Source of the DNA: Microbacteriaceae bacterium
Lineage (GTDB): Bacteria; Actinomycetota; Actinomycetes; Actinomycetales; Microbacteriaceae
Direction of reading: 5' to 3'
Assembly: GCA_947486475.1 (NCBI GenBank)
Contig: CANKTR010000011.1
Coordinates: forward strand, 1-26,749
Length of the DNA: 26,749 bases
Part shown: positions 1-9,834 of the stretch, in pieces
Layout: every line of letters begins with the position of its first letter
Position numbering within the stretch: the first letter of the stretch is position 1
Translations under genes and position numbers: made by a program
Notes under the pieces: generated by a model
Databases searched by the model: none
Told to the model about the DNA's origin: nothing
The model's input: only the letters and a program-made list of their open reading frames with translations

Positions 1-1661
1 ACCTTGGTCCGGTCTGATGGGATGACCTCGGTTTCGGTGTCGTACGACGAGTAGTGATAGGGGGTCACTGCGGGGAACTCGCCCGCGCACGTGTCCACCG
101 TCTTGAATACGGGTCGTACACCGTGCTCGAGTCGGAACGCACGCACCGCGTCTTCGCTCGTGCCCCAAATGTCGGCAAGCTGGACATCACTGAATCCGTG
201 ATTCTTCGCCGACCGGATCGCCTCGGCGGTCATCGTGCCGGCGACCAGTTCCGCTGCGACCTCGTTGATGAGCACTATCTGGTCGAGGAACCACGGGTCT
301 ATTGCGGTTGCCTCGAACGCCTGTTCGATGCTCGCCCCCGCCCGCAACGCCTGCTGCAGAGTGACGATTCGACCATCCGTTGGTTTACGAGACTCCTCTA
401 GAAGCGCTGCCGCGTTGCCAACCGGGCCGTTCCAGTGGAACGAGCTCCCCCGTTTTTCCAACGAACGAAGTGATTTTTGGAGAGCCGTAGTGAAATTTCG
501 ACCGATTGCCATTGCCTCGCCCACGCTTTTCATCGTGGTTGTGAGGCCAGTGTCGGCACCGGGAAACTTCTCGAACGCGAACCGCGGCACTTTCACCACG
601 ACGTAATCGAGAGTCGGTTCGAACGACGCTGGCGTCACCCCGGTGATGTCGTTCGGAATCTCGTCGAGCCGATAACCGATTGCCAATTTTGCCGCGATCT
701 TGGCGATCGGAAAACCCGTGGCCTTAGAGGCGAGAGCGCTCGATCGACTCACGCGCGGGTTCATCTCGATGACGATGACGCGACCGTTCGCGGGATCGAT
801 CGCGAACTGGATGTTGCAACCGCCCGTGTCCACCCCCACCGCCCGAATGATTCGAATCCCGATGTTGCGCAGGTTCTGGTATTCACGGTCCGTCAACGTC
901 AAGGCTGGGGCGACAGTCAGTGAGTCACCCGTGTGGACACCGACGGGATCGATGTTCTCGATCGAGCAGACGACAACGGTGTTATCGGCCGCGTCCCGCA
1001 TCAGTTCCAGCTCGTATTCCTTCCAACCCAGAATTGATTCTTCCAGCAGAACCTCGCTCGTCGGACTTTCGTGAAGACCGTTGTCGACCATTCGGCGGAG
1101 TTCTGACTCGTCGTGGGCAAACCCGGACCCGAGCCCTCCCATCGTGAACGACGGGCGAATCACCACGGGATAGCCCGTCTCGGCGACGAAGGCGAGTGCG
1201 CCGTCGACCGAATTCACGACGGCGCTCGTGGCGACCTCAGCACCACAGTCGAGCACCAATTCCTTGAAAATCTGACGGTCCTCACCCCGCTGGATCGCCT
1301 CGAATTTCGCTCCGATGAGTTCGACGTTGTACTTCGCCAGGATTCCCTGTTCGTGAAGTGCCATTGCGGCGTTCAACGCGGTTTGTCCGCCGAGTGTCGG
1401 CAGAATGGCATCGGGTTTTTCCTTGGCAATGATCGCTTCGATTGCCGCTGTCGTGATCGGTTCGATGTAGGTCGCGTCGGCGAAATCCGGATCAGTCATG
1501 ATGGTCGCAGGGTTCGAATTGATGAGAATCACACGAATTCCCTCCTCGCGAAGGACACGACAGGCTTGAGTGCCCGAATAATCGAACTCGGCGGCTTGAC
1601 CAATCACGATCGGCCCCGAACCAATGACGAGAACCGAGTGAATATCATCGCGTTTCGGCAT
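1..1661 (-). CDS. carB: Carbamoyl-phosphate synthase large subunit (N-terminal part, cut by window edge)
   Basis: This is the large subunit of carbamoyl-phosphate synthase, which makes carbamoyl phosphate from bicarbonate, ATP and ammonia delivered by CarA, for pyrimidine and arginine synthesis. Only about the first 553 of an expected 1070 to 1100 residues are present; the rest lies beyond base 1. The visible part begins [20 protein letters not shown], then shows [32 protein letters not shown] and [19 protein letters not shown], which are hallmarks of the first (carboxyphosphate-forming) ATP-grasp half, followed by most of the oligomerisation region. The ATG is fixed by a 1-nt overlap with the carA stop (TAATG), so CarA and CarB should be translationally coupled. 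I see no frameshift in the visible portion. Identity is secure; completeness cannot be judged. Confidence 0.97.
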   Translation of the reverse strand, partial: MPKRDDIHSVLVIGSGPIVIGQAAEFDYSGTQACRVLREEGIRVILINSNPATIMTDPDFADATYIEPITTAAIEAIIAKEKPDAILPTLGGQTALNAAMALHEQGILAKYNVELIGAKFEAIQRGEDRQIFKELVLDCGAEVATSAVVNSVDGALAFVAETGYPVVIRPSFTMGGLGSGFAHDESELRRMVDNGLHESPTSEVLLEESILGWKEYELELMRDAADNTVVVCSIENIDPVGVHTGDSLTVAPALTLTDREYQNLRNIGIRIIRAVGVDTGGCNIQFAIDPANGRVIVIEMNPRVSRSSALASKATGFPIAKIAAKLAIGYRLDEIPNDITGVTPASFEPTLDYVVVKVPRFAFEKFPGADTGLTTTMKSVGEAMAIGRNFTTALQKSLRSLEKRGSSFHWNGPVGNAAALLEESRKPTDGRIVTLQQALRAGASIEQAFEATAIDPWFLDQIVLINEVAAELVAGTMTAEAIRSAKNHGFSDVQLADIWGTSEDAVRAFRLEHGVRPVFKTVDTCAGEFPAVTPYHYSSYDTETEVIPSDRTK

Positions 1662-2788
1662 TACGTGGCTCCCCCGTTGCTCAGCACGAGGTCACGGAAT
1701 TCGTCGAACAAGTAGCTGGAATCGTGGGGTCCGGCGGCCGCTTCCGGGTGATATTGAACACTGAACGCAGGCCGATCGAGCGCGCGCAGCCCCTCGACAC
1801 AATCGTCGTTCAACCCGACGTGGCTGACTTCGACGCGGCCGAACCCCGACGGCGATTCGATGACGCCCTCGGTCGGGGCGTCGACCGCAAAACCATGGTT
1901 GTGGGCGGTGATTTCGATGCGACCGGTTCTCTTGTCGAGCACCGGCTGATTGATCCCACGATGGCCGTACGTGAGTTTGTAGGTCTCAAACCCCAGCGCG
2001 CGGCCGAGGAGTTGGTTGCCGAAACAGATTCCAAAGAACGGGATACGCCGCTGCAGAATCCCGCGCAAAACCTCTATATGGCGGCCGGACGCGCTCGGGT
2101 CGCCCGGTCCGTTGGAGTAAAATACGCCAACCGGGTTGAGAGCAAGTATGCCCTCCAGCGTCACCGACTGCGGCACTACGTGAACGTCGAAACCACGCGA
2201 CGCGAGGTGACCGAGCGTCGCGTTCTTGATACCCAGATCAACAACGGCGAGCACGCCGATCGAGGGCCCGATCGCCGGAATCACGTAAGCCTCCGTCACC
2301 GAGACCTCGGCCGAGAGATTGCGACCAGACATCACGGGAGCCGCCGCGACCGCCGCCAGATACTGCTCGGTTGTGCGACTGTCGAGCGGAAAAATTCCCG
2401 CCCTCATCGCTCCCGCTTCACGAATGATGCGGGTGATGGCTCGAGTGTCAACTCCCGAAATGCCGACTACGGCACTGGCAACGAGATCATCGTCGAGGCT
2501 TCGCTGTGAGCGGAAGTTGGACGGGCGGCGAGCGGGGTCACGGACAACATAGCCCTCAACCCAGATCTGAACGGACTCTTCGTCTTCGGTGTTCATCCCG
2601 GTGTTGCCGATGTGAGGTGCTGTCTGGACGACAATCTGACCGGCGTATGACGGGTCCGTGAGCGTCTCTTGGTAGCCGCTCATCCCGGTCTGAAACACAA
2701 TCTCGCCTATTCGCTCCCCAACAGCACCGAACGAGGCGCCATCGAATCGGTGGCCATCTTCGAAAACCAGGGTGGTGTTGGGGATCAT
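1661..2788 (-). CDS. carA: Carbamoyl-phosphate synthase small (glutaminase) subunit
   Basis: A 375-residue class I glutamine amidotransferase subunit that hydrolyses glutamine and channels ammonia to CarB. The N-terminal small-subunit domain starts [17 protein letters not shown] and includes [17 protein letters not shown] sequence (here [14 protein letters not shown]) and the [11 protein letters not shown] segment. The C-terminal glutaminase carries the nucleophile Cys255 in [12 protein letters not shown] and the His347/Glu349 pair in VQYHPEA, so the catalytic triad is complete. Length is normal for the family. The reading frame is open for 123 codons upstream, but that stretch lies inside pyrC. 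The chosen ATG forms a 4-nt ATGA overlap with the pyrC stop and gives the family-typical N-terminus. The gene is fourth in the pyrR-pyrB-pyrC-carA-carB chain and is likely controlled by the PyrR element ahead of pyrR. Confidence 0.97.
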   Translation of the reverse strand: MIPNTTLVFEDGHRFDGASFGAVGERIGEIVFQTGMSGYQETLTDPSYAGQIVVQTAPHIGNTGMNTEDEESVQIWVEGYVVRDPARRPSNFRSQRSLDDDLVASAVVGISGVDTRAITRIIREAGAMRAGIFPLDSRTTEQYLAAVAAAPVMSGRNLSAEVSVTEAYVIPAIGPSIGVLAVVDLGIKNATLGHLASRGFDVHVVPQSVTLEGILALNPVGVFYSNGPGDPSASGRHIEVLRGILQRRIPFFGICFGNQLLGRALGFETYKLTYGHRGINQPVLDKRTGRIEITAHNHGFAVDAPTEGVIESPSGFGRVEVSHVGLNDDCVEGLRALDRPAFSVQYHPEAAAGPHDSSYLFDEFRDLVLSNGGAT

Positions 2789-4089
2789 GCGTCTCTCACG
2801 ATGTCGGGTTCGACAAGGGAGCCGTCGACGACGGTTTCGGTGCCGTTGAAGATGGTCGACATGACCCGTCCGGGCAGTACGCTTCCGAGGAACGGGCTGT
2901 TGGTCGAGCGTCCGTGCAAACGGCTCGTGTCCCAACTTGCCGCGTAGGCGGGGTCGACGAGCGTGATGTTCGCCCTGCTGCCAACCGCCAACGGAGCCGC
3001 GTAGCCGTCGACCCGCCCGATTGCCGCAGGGGCGACCGAAAGGATGCGAGCAACATCCGACCACGTGATGTGACCGCCGTCGACGAGTGTGTGCTGCACG
3101 ACACTCAGCGCTGATTCGAGGCCCACCATCCCGAAGGACGCGTCGTGCCACGTGCAATCCTTGGTCGAGCTCGCGTGGGGAGCGTGGTCGGTTGCCACGA
3201 TATCGATCGTGCCATCCGCAACAGCCAGTCGGAGCTGCTGGACATCGTCAGCGGTGCGCAACGGCGGGTTGACCTTGAATACGGGGTCATACGTGAGCGC
3301 ACGATCATCGGTCAGAAGCAGGTGGTGCGGGGTGACCTCTGCCGTGACCGAGATTCCACGTTTTTTTGCCCACCGAATCACGTCGACCGAACCGGCCGTC
3401 GAGATGTGGCAGACGTGCAATCGAGCACCAACGTATTCGGCCAACAAGACATCGCGGGCAATAATCGATTCCTCCGCGACGCTCGGCCAACCGCGAAGAC
3501 CCAGTTCGCTCGACACGCGTCCCTCGTTGACGACGGCGTCAATTGTCAGACGAGGGTCCTGCGCGTGTTGGGCGATCACCCCGCCAAATGTTGAGACGTA
3601 TTCGAGCGCACGTCGCATCAGCAGTGCGTCGCCGACGCACCTGCCATCGTCCGAGAACACTGTCACCGCAGCTGCACTGTGTGCCATGCCCCCGATATCG
3701 GCAAGTTGTTCGCCATCGATATTCCGGGTCACCGCACCGATGGGACGCACCTGAACATAACCAGCGTGCCTCCCGCGCTCTGCGACGAGTTCGACAAGTT
3801 CTGCAGTATCCGCGACGGGACTCGTGTTCGCCATAGCGTGGACCGTGGTAAACCCGCCTGCCGCAGCGGCACGAGAGCCGGACAGAATCGTTTCCGCCCC
3901 TTCGCCGCCGGGTTCTCGCAGATGAGAGTGCAGATCGACGAGCCCGGGCAGAGCAATAAGCCCGTGTGCGTCGATTACTCGATCGGCTGAAACACCGATA
4001 GTGCCGACCTCACGAATAGTGTCGCCGTCGATGAGGATGTCGGACGCGTCTGCGCCCATGAGTGAAGCGCCGCGGATAAGAATTGTCAC
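2785..4089 (-). CDS. pyrC: Dihydroorotase
   Basis: A 434-residue class I dihydroorotase of the amidohydrolase superfamily, which cyclises N-carbamoyl-aspartate to dihydroorotate, the third step of pyrimidine synthesis. The metal-binding set is visible: HxH at residues 54 and 56 in [11 protein letters not shown], an Asp in FSDDGR (about 147 to 148), His175 in AQHAQD, His228 in VCHIS, and Asp301 in ATDHAPH. MANTSP and VNPPLR are family signatures for substrate contacts. Size is right for the long Gram-positive type. The start overlaps the pyrB stop by 4 nt and the stop overlaps the carA start by 4 nt, so translation is probably coupled both ways. Many related actinobacteria have a small membrane-associated gene between pyrC and carA (my recollection); here there is none. 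Confidence 0.97.
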   Translation of the reverse strand: MTILIRGASLMGADASDILIDGDTIREVGTIGVSADRVIDAHGLIALPGLVDLHSHLREPGGEGAETILSGSRAAAAGGFTTVHAMANTSPVADTAELVELVAERGRHAGYVQVRPIGAVTRNIDGEQLADIGGMAHSAAAVTVFSDDGRCVGDALLMRRALEYVSTFGGVIAQHAQDPRLTIDAVVNEGRVSSELGLRGWPSVAEESIIARDVLLAEYVGARLHVCHISTAGSVDVIRWAKKRGISVTAEVTPHHLLLTDDRALTYDPVFKVNPPLRTADDVQQLRLAVADGTIDIVATDHAPHASSTKDCTWHDASFGMVGLESALSVVQHTLVDGGHITWSDVARILSVAPAAIGRVDGYAAPLAVGSRANITLVDPAYAASWDTSRLHGRSTNSPFLGSVLPGRVMSTIFNGTETVVDGSLVEPDIVRDA

Positions 4090-5027
4090 CGAGTGTCTCC
4101 CATCACTGTGTACAGAACAGCCATCCGCACGGCGACTCCGTTTGCGACCTGCTCCGTGACGGTCGATTGCGGCGAATCGGCAACGCTTCCGGAAATCTCC
4201 AACCCTCTATTCATGGGACCGGGGTGCATCACGATCGAGGTCGGCGGCAATCGACGCAGTCTCGAATCGTTCATCCCCCACAACTGGGCGAACTCGGATT
4301 CGGACGGGAAAAATCCGCTCGTCATTCTCTCTTTTTGGACTCGAAGAGTCATGACGACGTCGGGCTGTATGTCAATCGCCTCGTCGAGAGTCGACACAAC
4401 TGCTGCACCCCAGCTATCGATTTCGCGCGGAAGAAGGGTGTGAGGGGCCGCTAGGGTCACGGTCGCTCCGAGCGTTCTGAGGAGCAACGCGTTGCTCCGT
4501 GCGACGCGGGAGTGAAGAATGTCTCCCACGATCACAACCGAAATTCCGGCTAGGTCCCCTCCGCGGGCATTCTCCCCGCGAAGTCGCGATCGCATGGTGA
4601 AGGCGTCCAGGAGGGCCTGCGTGGGGTGTTCGTGTGTTCCGTCACCCGCGTTGATGATGTGCGCGTCCACCCAGCCGTTGTTGACGACAGTCGACGCAAC
4701 ACCGGAGTGCGGATGGCGCAACACGATGAAATCAGCCCCCATCGCCTCGAGCGTTTGGAGGGTGTCCTTAAGGCTCTCGCCCTTGGAGACACTCGATCCC
4801 TGAGTGGTGAACGTCGTGACATCGGCACTGAGAGCTAGTGCTGCTGCTTCGAACGAGAGCCGAGTCCGAGTGCTGTCCTCGAAGAAGACGTTCGCGACGG
4901 TCTTGCCGCGCAGTGTCGGCAGCTTTTTTACCTCCCGCGTTCGAACATCGACCATGTCCATCGCTGTGTCGAGAATCGCTACCGTGGTGACCGCCTCGAG
5001 GCCCCGGGCTGAAATGAGGTGTTTCAC
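4086..5027 (-). CDS. pyrB: Aspartate carbamoyltransferase catalytic subunit
   Basis: A 313-residue aspartate transcarbamylase catalytic chain, joining carbamoyl phosphate and aspartate in the first committed pyrimidine step. The carbamoyl-phosphate binding motif STRTR is at residues 52 to 56 in [13 protein letters not shown]; the 80s loop lysine is in VSKGESLKD (residue 83); the HPHSG and [10 protein letters not shown] segments provide further ligand contacts; the aspartate-side loop is visible as TLRVQKERM. No pyrI-type regulatory subunit gene is adjacent, as expected for Gram-positive organisms in which PyrR regulates expression. The ATG overlaps the pyrR stop by 4 nt (ATGA). The C-terminal region with [12 protein letters not shown] is complete and length is typical. 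Confidence 0.97.
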   Translation of the reverse strand: MKHLISARGLEAVTTVAILDTAMDMVDVRTREVKKLPTLRGKTVANVFFEDSTRTRLSFEAAALALSADVTTFTTQGSSVSKGESLKDTLQTLEAMGADFIVLRHPHSGVASTVVNNGWVDAHIINAGDGTHEHPTQALLDAFTMRSRLRGENARGGDLAGISVVIVGDILHSRVARSNALLLRTLGATVTLAAPHTLLPREIDSWGAAVVSTLDEAIDIQPDVVMTLRVQKERMTSGFFPSESEFAQLWGMNDSRLRRLPPTSIVMHPGPMNRGLEISGSVADSPQSTVTEQVANGVAVRMAVLYTVMGDTR

Positions 5028-5548
5028 GCGATGCTCACCTCATCCAGATCGTCGATCTCTGCTATCGAAACATTGACGCGTTCGCTCGTCGAGGTCGGCA
5101 AGTTCTTGCCGACGAAGTCCGCGCGAATCGGAAGCTCCCGGTGTCCGCGATCGACCAAAACCGCGAAGCGAACCACGTCGGGTCGACCGAGCGCGGTGAT
5201 GGCGTCCAGCGCTGCTCGCGCGGTTCGTCCAGAGAACAGAACGTCATCGACAAGAATCACGGTGGACCCATCGATACCCGACGCCGGGATTTCCGTCGCT
5301 ACCGTGGCGCGCGTGGATTGAGTTGCAAGATCATCGCGGTACATGGTGACGTCGAGGGTCCCCACCTGAACGTCCTGGGGTTCGATATCGGCAACTAGCC
5401 GAGCGAGACGCCGGGCCAGATGGACACCTCGAGTCGGGATTCCCAGAAAAATGAGGCCAAACCGACCGCGTTGAGATTCGACAATCTCGTGCGCAGTACG
5501 CCTTAGCGCCCGGTCGATGTCGGGCTTCGTGAGAACGACACGTGTCAT
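5024..5548 (-). CDS. pyrR: Bifunctional pyrimidine operon regulator / uracil phosphoribosyltransferase
   Basis: PyrR binds UMP and the pyr mRNA to repress pyrimidine genes, and in many species also has uracil phosphoribosyltransferase activity. The 174-residue protein has the PRPP-binding loop [13 protein letters not shown] at residues 97 to 109, the type-I PRTase hood region [13 protein letters not shown], and the DVTMYRDDL segment typical of PyrR. An open frame extends 41 codons upstream, but the ATG at 5548 has a strong ribosome site (AGGAAG, 6 nt upstream) and gives the normal family length. The PyrR-binding hairpin immediately upstream covers that ribosome site. First gene of the pyr set; its stop overlaps pyrB by 4 nt. 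Confidence 0.96.
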   Translation of the reverse strand: MTRVVLTKPDIDRALRRTAHEIVESQRGRFGLIFLGIPTRGVHLARRLARLVADIEPQDVQVGTLDVTMYRDDLATQSTRATVATEIPASGIDGSTVILVDDVLFSGRTARAALDAITALGRPDVVRFAVLVDRGHRELPIRADFVGKNLPTSTSERVNVSIAEIDDLDEVSIA

Positions 5549-5554
5549 TCGATT

Positions 5555-5590
5555 CTTCCTTTCCCGCCTCACAGGACGCTTTAAAGGATT
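5555..5590 (-). promoter_or_regulatory. PyrR RNA-binding hairpin overlapping the pyrR ribosome binding site
   Basis: Read on the minus strand, the segment between nusB and pyrR contains TCCTTT (5588 to 5583) pairing with AAAGGA (5562 to 5557). It encloses an internal loop and a small upper hairpin CGTCC-TGTGA-GGCG with a bulged U. The order TTTAAA, GTCC, NGNGAGGC and AAGG matches the conserved PyrR binding loop known from Bacillus pyr attenuators and from actinobacterial pyrR leaders. The 3' arm overlaps the AGGAAG ribosome site (5560 to 5555), 6 nt from the ATG. No terminator or antiterminator follows, so I infer translational repression rather than transcription attenuation. The sequence match is direct; binding itself is inference. 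Confidence 0.87.
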
Positions 5591-5603
5591 TCCACCTATC
5601 AAT

Positions 5604-6023
5604 CTAGTCGGAGATTTGTGTCTTTCGTGTGACCGCGCCCAAAATTCCTCCGATAAAGGTGACCGCATCATCCGAACCGTACTCCGCGGCGAGCGACAGC
5701 GCTTCGGACCGAACCACGTCCGACGGAGTGTCGGTGTAGGTCAACTCCCAGATTGAGATGCGAAGGATCGCGCGGTCCACGGGGTACAGGCGGGCTAGCG
5801 TCCAGCCCTTCAGGGCTCCCGAAATAACGGCATCGATCGCGGTTCCGTTGGTATCGAGACCGGCCAGAATTGAGCGGACGTAATCCGCTTCGGACAACGA
5901 CTGGAGTTTCGCTCCCTGCCGAGTGTCGAAATCGGTGAGAGCCTGGGTGAGCGTTCGACCGCGTTGCTCGGATTCGTACAACGCGTCGAACGCGGCTTTA
6001 CGGGCCTTCGTTCGGGCGGACAC
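5604..6023 (-). CDS. nusB: Transcription antitermination factor NusB
   Basis: A 139-residue all-helical NusB protein, which with NusE (S10) binds boxA RNA in rRNA antitermination complexes. Recognisable segments are the N-terminal MSARTKARKAAFDALYESE, the RLYPVDRAILRISIWEL core and the C-terminal SLAAEYGSDDAVTFIGGILG. Length is typical for actinobacteria. Translation starts at a GTG that overlaps the efp TAG by one base (TAGTG), so it is probably coupled to efp. The 55-nt gap to pyrR holds the PyrR element and no visible terminator, so nusB and the pyr genes may share transcripts. The efp-nusB-pyrR order is common in actinobacteria. Confidence 0.95.
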   Translation of the reverse strand: MSARTKARKAAFDALYESEQRGRTLTQALTDFDTRQGAKLQSLSEADYVRSILAGLDTNGTAIDAVISGALKGWTLARLYPVDRAILRISIWELTYTDTPSDVVRSEALSLAAEYGSDDAVTFIGGILGAVTRKTQISD

Positions 6024-6586
6024 TAGTCGTTGACGCGGCCGAGGTAGGAGCCGTCACGCGTGTCGACCTTGACCTTGGCTCCCTGCTCAAGAAACAGAGG
6101 TACCTGGATCTCGAGCCCCGTCTCGACGGTCGCCGGCTTAGTTCCGCCCGTCGAACGATCTCCTTGGAGTCCCGGCTCGGTGTACGTGATTTCGAGGACG
6201 ACCGACGCGGGAAGCTCGATATGCAGCGGGTTCTCGTTGTTCATCGCGATCTGCACGTTGTGGTTTTCGAGCATGTAATTCTTCGCATCCCCAACCGCGG
6301 CGCCGGAAATAGTGATTTGGTCGTAGTCGTCAAGGTTCATGAAGACGAAGTTCTCTCCGTCCTGATACAGGTACTGGTAGTCGCGGCGATCCACGGTCTC
6401 GAAATCTATCTTGGTTCCCGCGTTGAACGTGCGGTCGACGACCTTGCCCGTGATGACGTTCTTGCACTTGGTCCGGACGAAGGCCCCGCCTTTACCTGGC
6501 TTTACGTGCTGGAATTCGATGACGGCCCAGAGTTGCCCGTCGAGATTGAGAACGCTGCCGTTCTTGATGTCATTGGTTGTTGCCAT
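6023..6586 (-). CDS. efp: Elongation factor P
   Basis: EF-P enters the ribosome E site and relieves stalling at consecutive prolines. The 187-residue protein has the three expected beta-barrel domains: an N-terminal KOW-like domain (1 to about 65), a central OB domain (about 68 to 128), and a C-terminal OB domain (about 130 to 185) ending YLGRVND. The functional loop at the tip of domain I is [11 protein letters not shown] with Lys32 at the apex, so this is a lysine type rather than the arginine (EarP) type. No modifying enzyme is nearby. An AAGGA ribosome site lies about 12 nt upstream of the ATG. Many relatives carry a peptidase gene between aroQ and efp (my recollection); here only 42 nt separate them. 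Confidence 0.97.
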   Translation of the reverse strand: MATTNDIKNGSVLNLDGQLWAVIEFQHVKPGKGGAFVRTKCKNVITGKVVDRTFNAGTKIDFETVDRRDYQYLYQDGENFVFMNLDDYDQITISGAAVGDAKNYMLENHNVQIAMNNENPLHIELPASVVLEITYTEPGLQGDRSTGGTKPATVETGLEIQVPLFLEQGAKVKVDTRDGSYLGRVND

Positions 6587-6628
6587 AGCGGGATGGATCC
6601 TTTGGTTTGAGTGTTAACAGCGGAGTGG

Positions 6629-7066
6629 CTAGCGCCGCGAGCGGAGCGCCGCGAGAGCCAGGTGGTAGGACTGGACACCGAATCCGGCGATGACACCCGT
6701 CACAACCCCCGAGATGACCGAATTATGGCGGAATTCTTCCCGCGCGTGCGGATTGCTAATGTGCACTTCCACGACCGGGATCTGCGCGCTGGTCAGCATC
6801 GCGACGGCGTCTCGGAGGGCGTAGGAATAGTGAGTGAAGGCAGCCGGATTGAGAATGACTTCCGCGCGGGCGTCCAGCGCTTCGTGAATCCAGCCGATGA
6901 GTTCCGATTCATCGTTCGTCTGTCGCACAGAAATAGTCTCTGCCGAGGTAGCCGCGGCTTCGAGTGACTCCACGAGCTGTTCCCACGTCGTTGATCCGTA
7001 GACGTCCGGTTCGCGGCTTCCCAATCGCGACAGATTGGGTCCGTTCAAGACGAGGATCGAGGTCAT
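6629..7066 (-). CDS. aroQ: 3-dehydroquinate dehydratase, type II
   Basis: A 145-residue type II dehydroquinase of the shikimate pathway, converting 3-dehydroquinate to 3-dehydroshikimate; family members form dodecamers. The signature LNGPNLSRLGSREP is at residues 7 to 20, with the catalytic tyrosine in DVYG (Tyr23) and the lid-loop arginine in the preceding stretch. NPAAFTHYSYALRDA and HISNPHAREEFRHNS supply the substrate-binding Asn and catalytic His regions. Length is standard. It follows aroB by 9 nt and is the last gene of the aro run. Confidence 0.96.
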   Translation of the reverse strand: MTSILVLNGPNLSRLGSREPDVYGSTTWEQLVESLEAAATSAETISVRQTNDESELIGWIHEALDARAEVILNPAAFTHYSYALRDAVAMLTSAQIPVVEVHISNPHAREEFRHNSVISGVVTGVIAGFGVQSYHLALAALRSRR

Positions 7067-7075
7067 TGGGCTAGC

Positions 7076-8146
7076 CTAACCAGCGATTTCTTGATATGCG
7101 GCGAAGAGAAGAGAGTCATCGGCCACCGTCGTGACCGTCGGGCGGGCGATACCGTCCAACAAAACAAAGCGAAGTGCCGACCCGCGCGCCTTTTTGTCGC
7201 GCTGCATTGTTGCCCGGAGAGTCTCCCACCGCGCACCAGGATAGACGAGCGGCAGTCCGAGGCGCTCGCCCAAAATCACCCGATGACGTTCGACATCGGA
7301 GTCACTCAACGCGCGAACGAGCCGTGACAACTCGGCGGCGAACATCATTCCGATGCTGATTGCAACGCCGTGACGCCAGCGATACCTCTCCGCGTGTTCG
7401 ATCGCGTGACCCAGCGTGTGCCCGTAGTTGAGAATTTCACGAAGACCCTGTTCCGTGAAATCCTCTGCCACAACCGTCGCCTTTACCTGAATTGCGCGGC
7501 GCATAACATCGGCCGCGAGATCGCTAGTCAGGTCGAGACACTGATCGACGCGGGTGTCAAGATCATCGAGTATCGACGGGTCGGCAATGAAGCCCGCCTT
7601 GGCAATTTCGGCAAAACCGGTTCGGATTTCCGTTTCGGGGAGACTCGACAGTAGTTCGGTGTCGACGAGAACAGCGGCCGGTGCGTGAAATGATCCGACG
7701 AGGTTTTTGCCTTCCGCGGTGTTGATGCCCGTCTTTCCTCCGACCGCGGCGTCGACCGCGCCGAGAACCGTGGTCGGGATGTGCACGATTCGCACACCGC
7801 GCAACCAGGTGTCCGCAACGAAACCAGCCAAATCGGTCGTGGCTCCCCCACCGAGAGAAATGACCGCGTCACTTCGAGTGAAATCGGCTTGGCCCATGAT
7901 TCCCCAGCAGAACGCCGCTACCTCGACGCGCTTCGCATCTTCCGCCTCCGGCACCTCGGCGAGCAGCACGTCAATCTCTCCCGCTAGCGCCTCCCGAATC
8001 CGCGTCGCCTCGGCGGCCATGATCGGCGCGTGAATCAACAACGCCTTGACAACCTGTGCGCCGAGTCTGTCGCGGAGCTCGTGTCGCGTGCCCGCGCCAA
8101 TAGAAACGTCATAGGGCTCGTTACCCGCCACCGTGACGATACTCAT
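7076..8146 (-). CDS. aroB: 3-dehydroquinate synthase
   Basis: A 356-residue NAD- and metal-dependent synthase that converts DAHP to 3-dehydroquinate, the second shikimate step. Clear motifs are SLGGGATTDLAGFVA (NAD binding), HIPTTVLGAVDAAVGGKTGIN, GKNLVGSFHAP and the metal-ligand segment LNYGHTLGHAIEH. The frame is open further upstream into aroK, but the ATG at 8146 makes a 4-nt ATGA overlap with the aroK stop and yields [14 protein letters not shown], a typical N-terminus. DAHP synthase is not in the window. Confidence 0.96.
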   Translation of the reverse strand: MSIVTVAGNEPYDVSIGAGTRHELRDRLGAQVVKALLIHAPIMAAEATRIREALAGEIDVLLAEVPEAEDAKRVEVAAFCWGIMGQADFTRSDAVISLGGGATTDLAGFVADTWLRGVRIVHIPTTVLGAVDAAVGGKTGINTAEGKNLVGSFHAPAAVLVDTELLSSLPETEIRTGFAEIAKAGFIADPSILDDLDTRVDQCLDLTSDLAADVMRRAIQVKATVVAEDFTEQGLREILNYGHTLGHAIEHAERYRWRHGVAISIGMMFAAELSRLVRALSDSDVERHRVILGERLGLPLVYPGARWETLRATMQRDKKARGSALRFVLLDGIARPTVTTVADDSLLFAAYQEIAG

Positions 8147-8640
8147 CGCAGTTTCTCCAGTCGTGTGGCGAGGTCGTCCGCTATCCCGTCCATCGAGCCC
8201 GTACTTGTGTCGACGGTGAATTGTGCGAGGCGGTCGTAAATGGGTTGACGCGTTGCAACGAGTGCGACCCACGCCTTTATCCCGCCTGTGAGTAGTGGGC
8301 GCGTACCAGAGACAAGTCGGGGCGCAATGGCCGCCGGTGTCGCGGTGATGAGAATCACCCGGAGCTCCTCAAGGTCGCGCTGCGTGTCCTCGTTCACAAC
8401 AGCACCACCGCCGAGAGCGACGATCCCCGAGGTTGCGAGCGCGTCGACCACGGCCTCACGCTCCCAGACACGGAATTGTCCTTCTCCCACCGACGCAAAA
8501 ATCTCGGGAATTGACCCGTGCTGGGCGACCACCCTCTTGTCGGTGTCAACGAACTCGACACCGAGTCGCGCGGCAACTCGCTTACCGAGGCGTGTTTTGC
8601 CCGAGGCCGGCGGTCCGATGAGGACCGCGATCGGAGTCAC
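8143..8640 (-). CDS. aroK: Shikimate kinase
   Basis: A 165-residue P-loop kinase that phosphorylates shikimate at O3. Walker A is GPPASGKT at residues 9 to 16; the shikimate-binding Asp34 is in FVDTDKRV, the Arg in GQFRVWERE, and the GGGA turn lies at 77 to 80. The lid region contains SGTRPLL. The frame is open well upstream into aroC, but starting at the GTG at 8640 gives the normal kinase length and a 4-nt GTGA overlap with the aroC stop. In several Microbacteriaceae aroK and aroB are adjacent or fused; here they are separate but overlapping by 4 nt. Confidence 0.94.
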   Translation of the reverse strand: MTPIAVLIGPPASGKTRLGKRVAARLGVEFVDTDKRVVAQHGSIPEIFASVGEGQFRVWEREAVVDALATSGIVALGGGAVVNEDTQRDLEELRVILITATPAAIAPRLVSGTRPLLTGGIKAWVALVATRQPIYDRLAQFTVDTSTGSMDGIADDLATRLEKLR

Positions 8641-9830
8641 GGTCGGTCCTGTTTGGTCCGTCGCGATTCCGGAATCGAGTCGAGGTAGGACTGCATATTG
8701 CGACGAGTTTCGCCGACCGAGTCTCCGCCGAATTTCTCCAACACAGCCTCGGCGACAACGAGGAGAACCATTGCCTCCGCGACGACCCCCGCCGCGGGAA
8801 CCGCACACACGTCGGAACGTTGATGATGCGCCGTCGTCTCTGCGCCCGTCGTCACGTCCACTGTTCGCAGGGCGTTGGGAACGGTCGCGATTGGTTTCAT
8901 CCCGGCGCGCACGCGCACGACCTGTCCTGTGCTCATTCCGCCTTCGATTCCGCCGGCGCGGTCGCTGAGTCGTTCGAGCCCGTCACCCTGCACGATTTCA
9001 TCGTGCGCGGCGCTTCCGGGACGGCGCGTCGTCTCGAAACCGTCTCCGACCTCGACCCCCTTGATCGCCTGAATTCCCATCAGTGCGGCCGCGAGGCGCG
9101 AGTCAAGTCGACGATCCCAGTGCACGAACGAACCGAGTCCTGGTGGCACGCCGTAGACCAAGACCTCGACCACGCCGCCGAGCGTGTCTCCGTCCTTGTG
9201 CGCGCCGTCCACAGCGGCGACCATTCGGACGGACGTCGCATCGTCGAAACAACGCAGCAGATCGGCGTCCAACGACGCAACATCCGACGGTCGAGGCAGC
9301 GCGGTACCGTCGGGTACCGCGACGGTTCCGATCGCCACGGTGTGAGCGACCGCTTCGATTCCCAGCTCCACGAGGAACGCCCGAGCGACGGCTCCCAGAG
9401 CAACGCGTGTCGCCGTTTCTCGCGCGGAAGCGCGTTCGAGAACGGGCCGGGCCTCATCAAAATCGTATTTTTGCATACCGGTCAGGTCGGCGTGTCCGGG
9501 GCGGGGGCGTGTGAGCGTAGCACCACGACCGCTTTCCAGAACCGCAGGGTCGACCGGTTCGACGCTCATGACGTCGGTCCACTTCGGCCATTCGGTGTTG
9601 GTGATGCGCAGCGCAATGGGCCCGCCCATGGAGAGTCCGTGGCGGACGCCCCCCGAGACGAAGACTTCGTCAGCCTCAAACTTCATCCGCGCCCCACGGC
9701 CGTATCCGAGTCGACGGCGAGCGAGATCGCTCCGAATGTCGTCCAGGGATACGTGTATGCCCGACGGGAGCCCCTCGATGATTCCGATGAGCTCTGGTCC
9801 GTGTGATTCACCCGCAGTCAGCCATCGCAT
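8637..9830 (-). CDS. aroC: Chorismate synthase
   Basis: A 397-residue chorismate synthase, which uses reduced FMN to eliminate phosphate from EPSP. The N-terminal signature [16 protein letters not shown], the [15 protein letters not shown] segment, [14 protein letters not shown] and [15 protein letters not shown] are all family hallmarks. The ATG at 9830 is chosen over an in-frame ATG 13 codons earlier because the conserved N-terminus begins exactly here and the gene then starts 4 nt after the aroE stop. Its stop overlaps the aroK start. The EPSP synthase gene (aroA) is not in the window. Confidence 0.96.
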   Translation of the reverse strand: MRWLTAGESHGPELIGIIEGLPSGIHVSLDDIRSDLARRRLGYGRGARMKFEADEVFVSGGVRHGLSMGGPIALRITNTEWPKWTDVMSVEPVDPAVLESGRGATLTRPRPGHADLTGMQKYDFDEARPVLERASARETATRVALGAVARAFLVELGIEAVAHTVAIGTVAVPDGTALPRPSDVASLDADLLRCFDDATSVRMVAAVDGAHKDGDTLGGVVEVLVYGVPPGLGSFVHWDRRLDSRLAAALMGIQAIKGVEVGDGFETTRRPGSAAHDEIVQGDGLERLSDRAGGIEGGMSTGQVVRVRAGMKPIATVPNALRTVDVTTGAETTAHHQRSDVCAVPAAGVVAEAMVLLVVAEAVLEKFGGDSVGETRRNMQSYLDSIPESRRTKQDRP

Positions 9831-9834
9831 AGTT

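Noticed and set aside
2789..3157. N-terminal extension of carA by 123 codons
   Set aside because: It reads through pyrC in another frame, is Arg-rich, and has no similarity to CarA; the 4-nt overlap start gives the normal length.
8820..9806. 328-codon open frame on the plus strand, opposite aroC
   Set aside because: It is fully antisense to a strongly conserved gene, has no recognisable domains, and its composition is what high-GC codon usage produces on the opposite strand.
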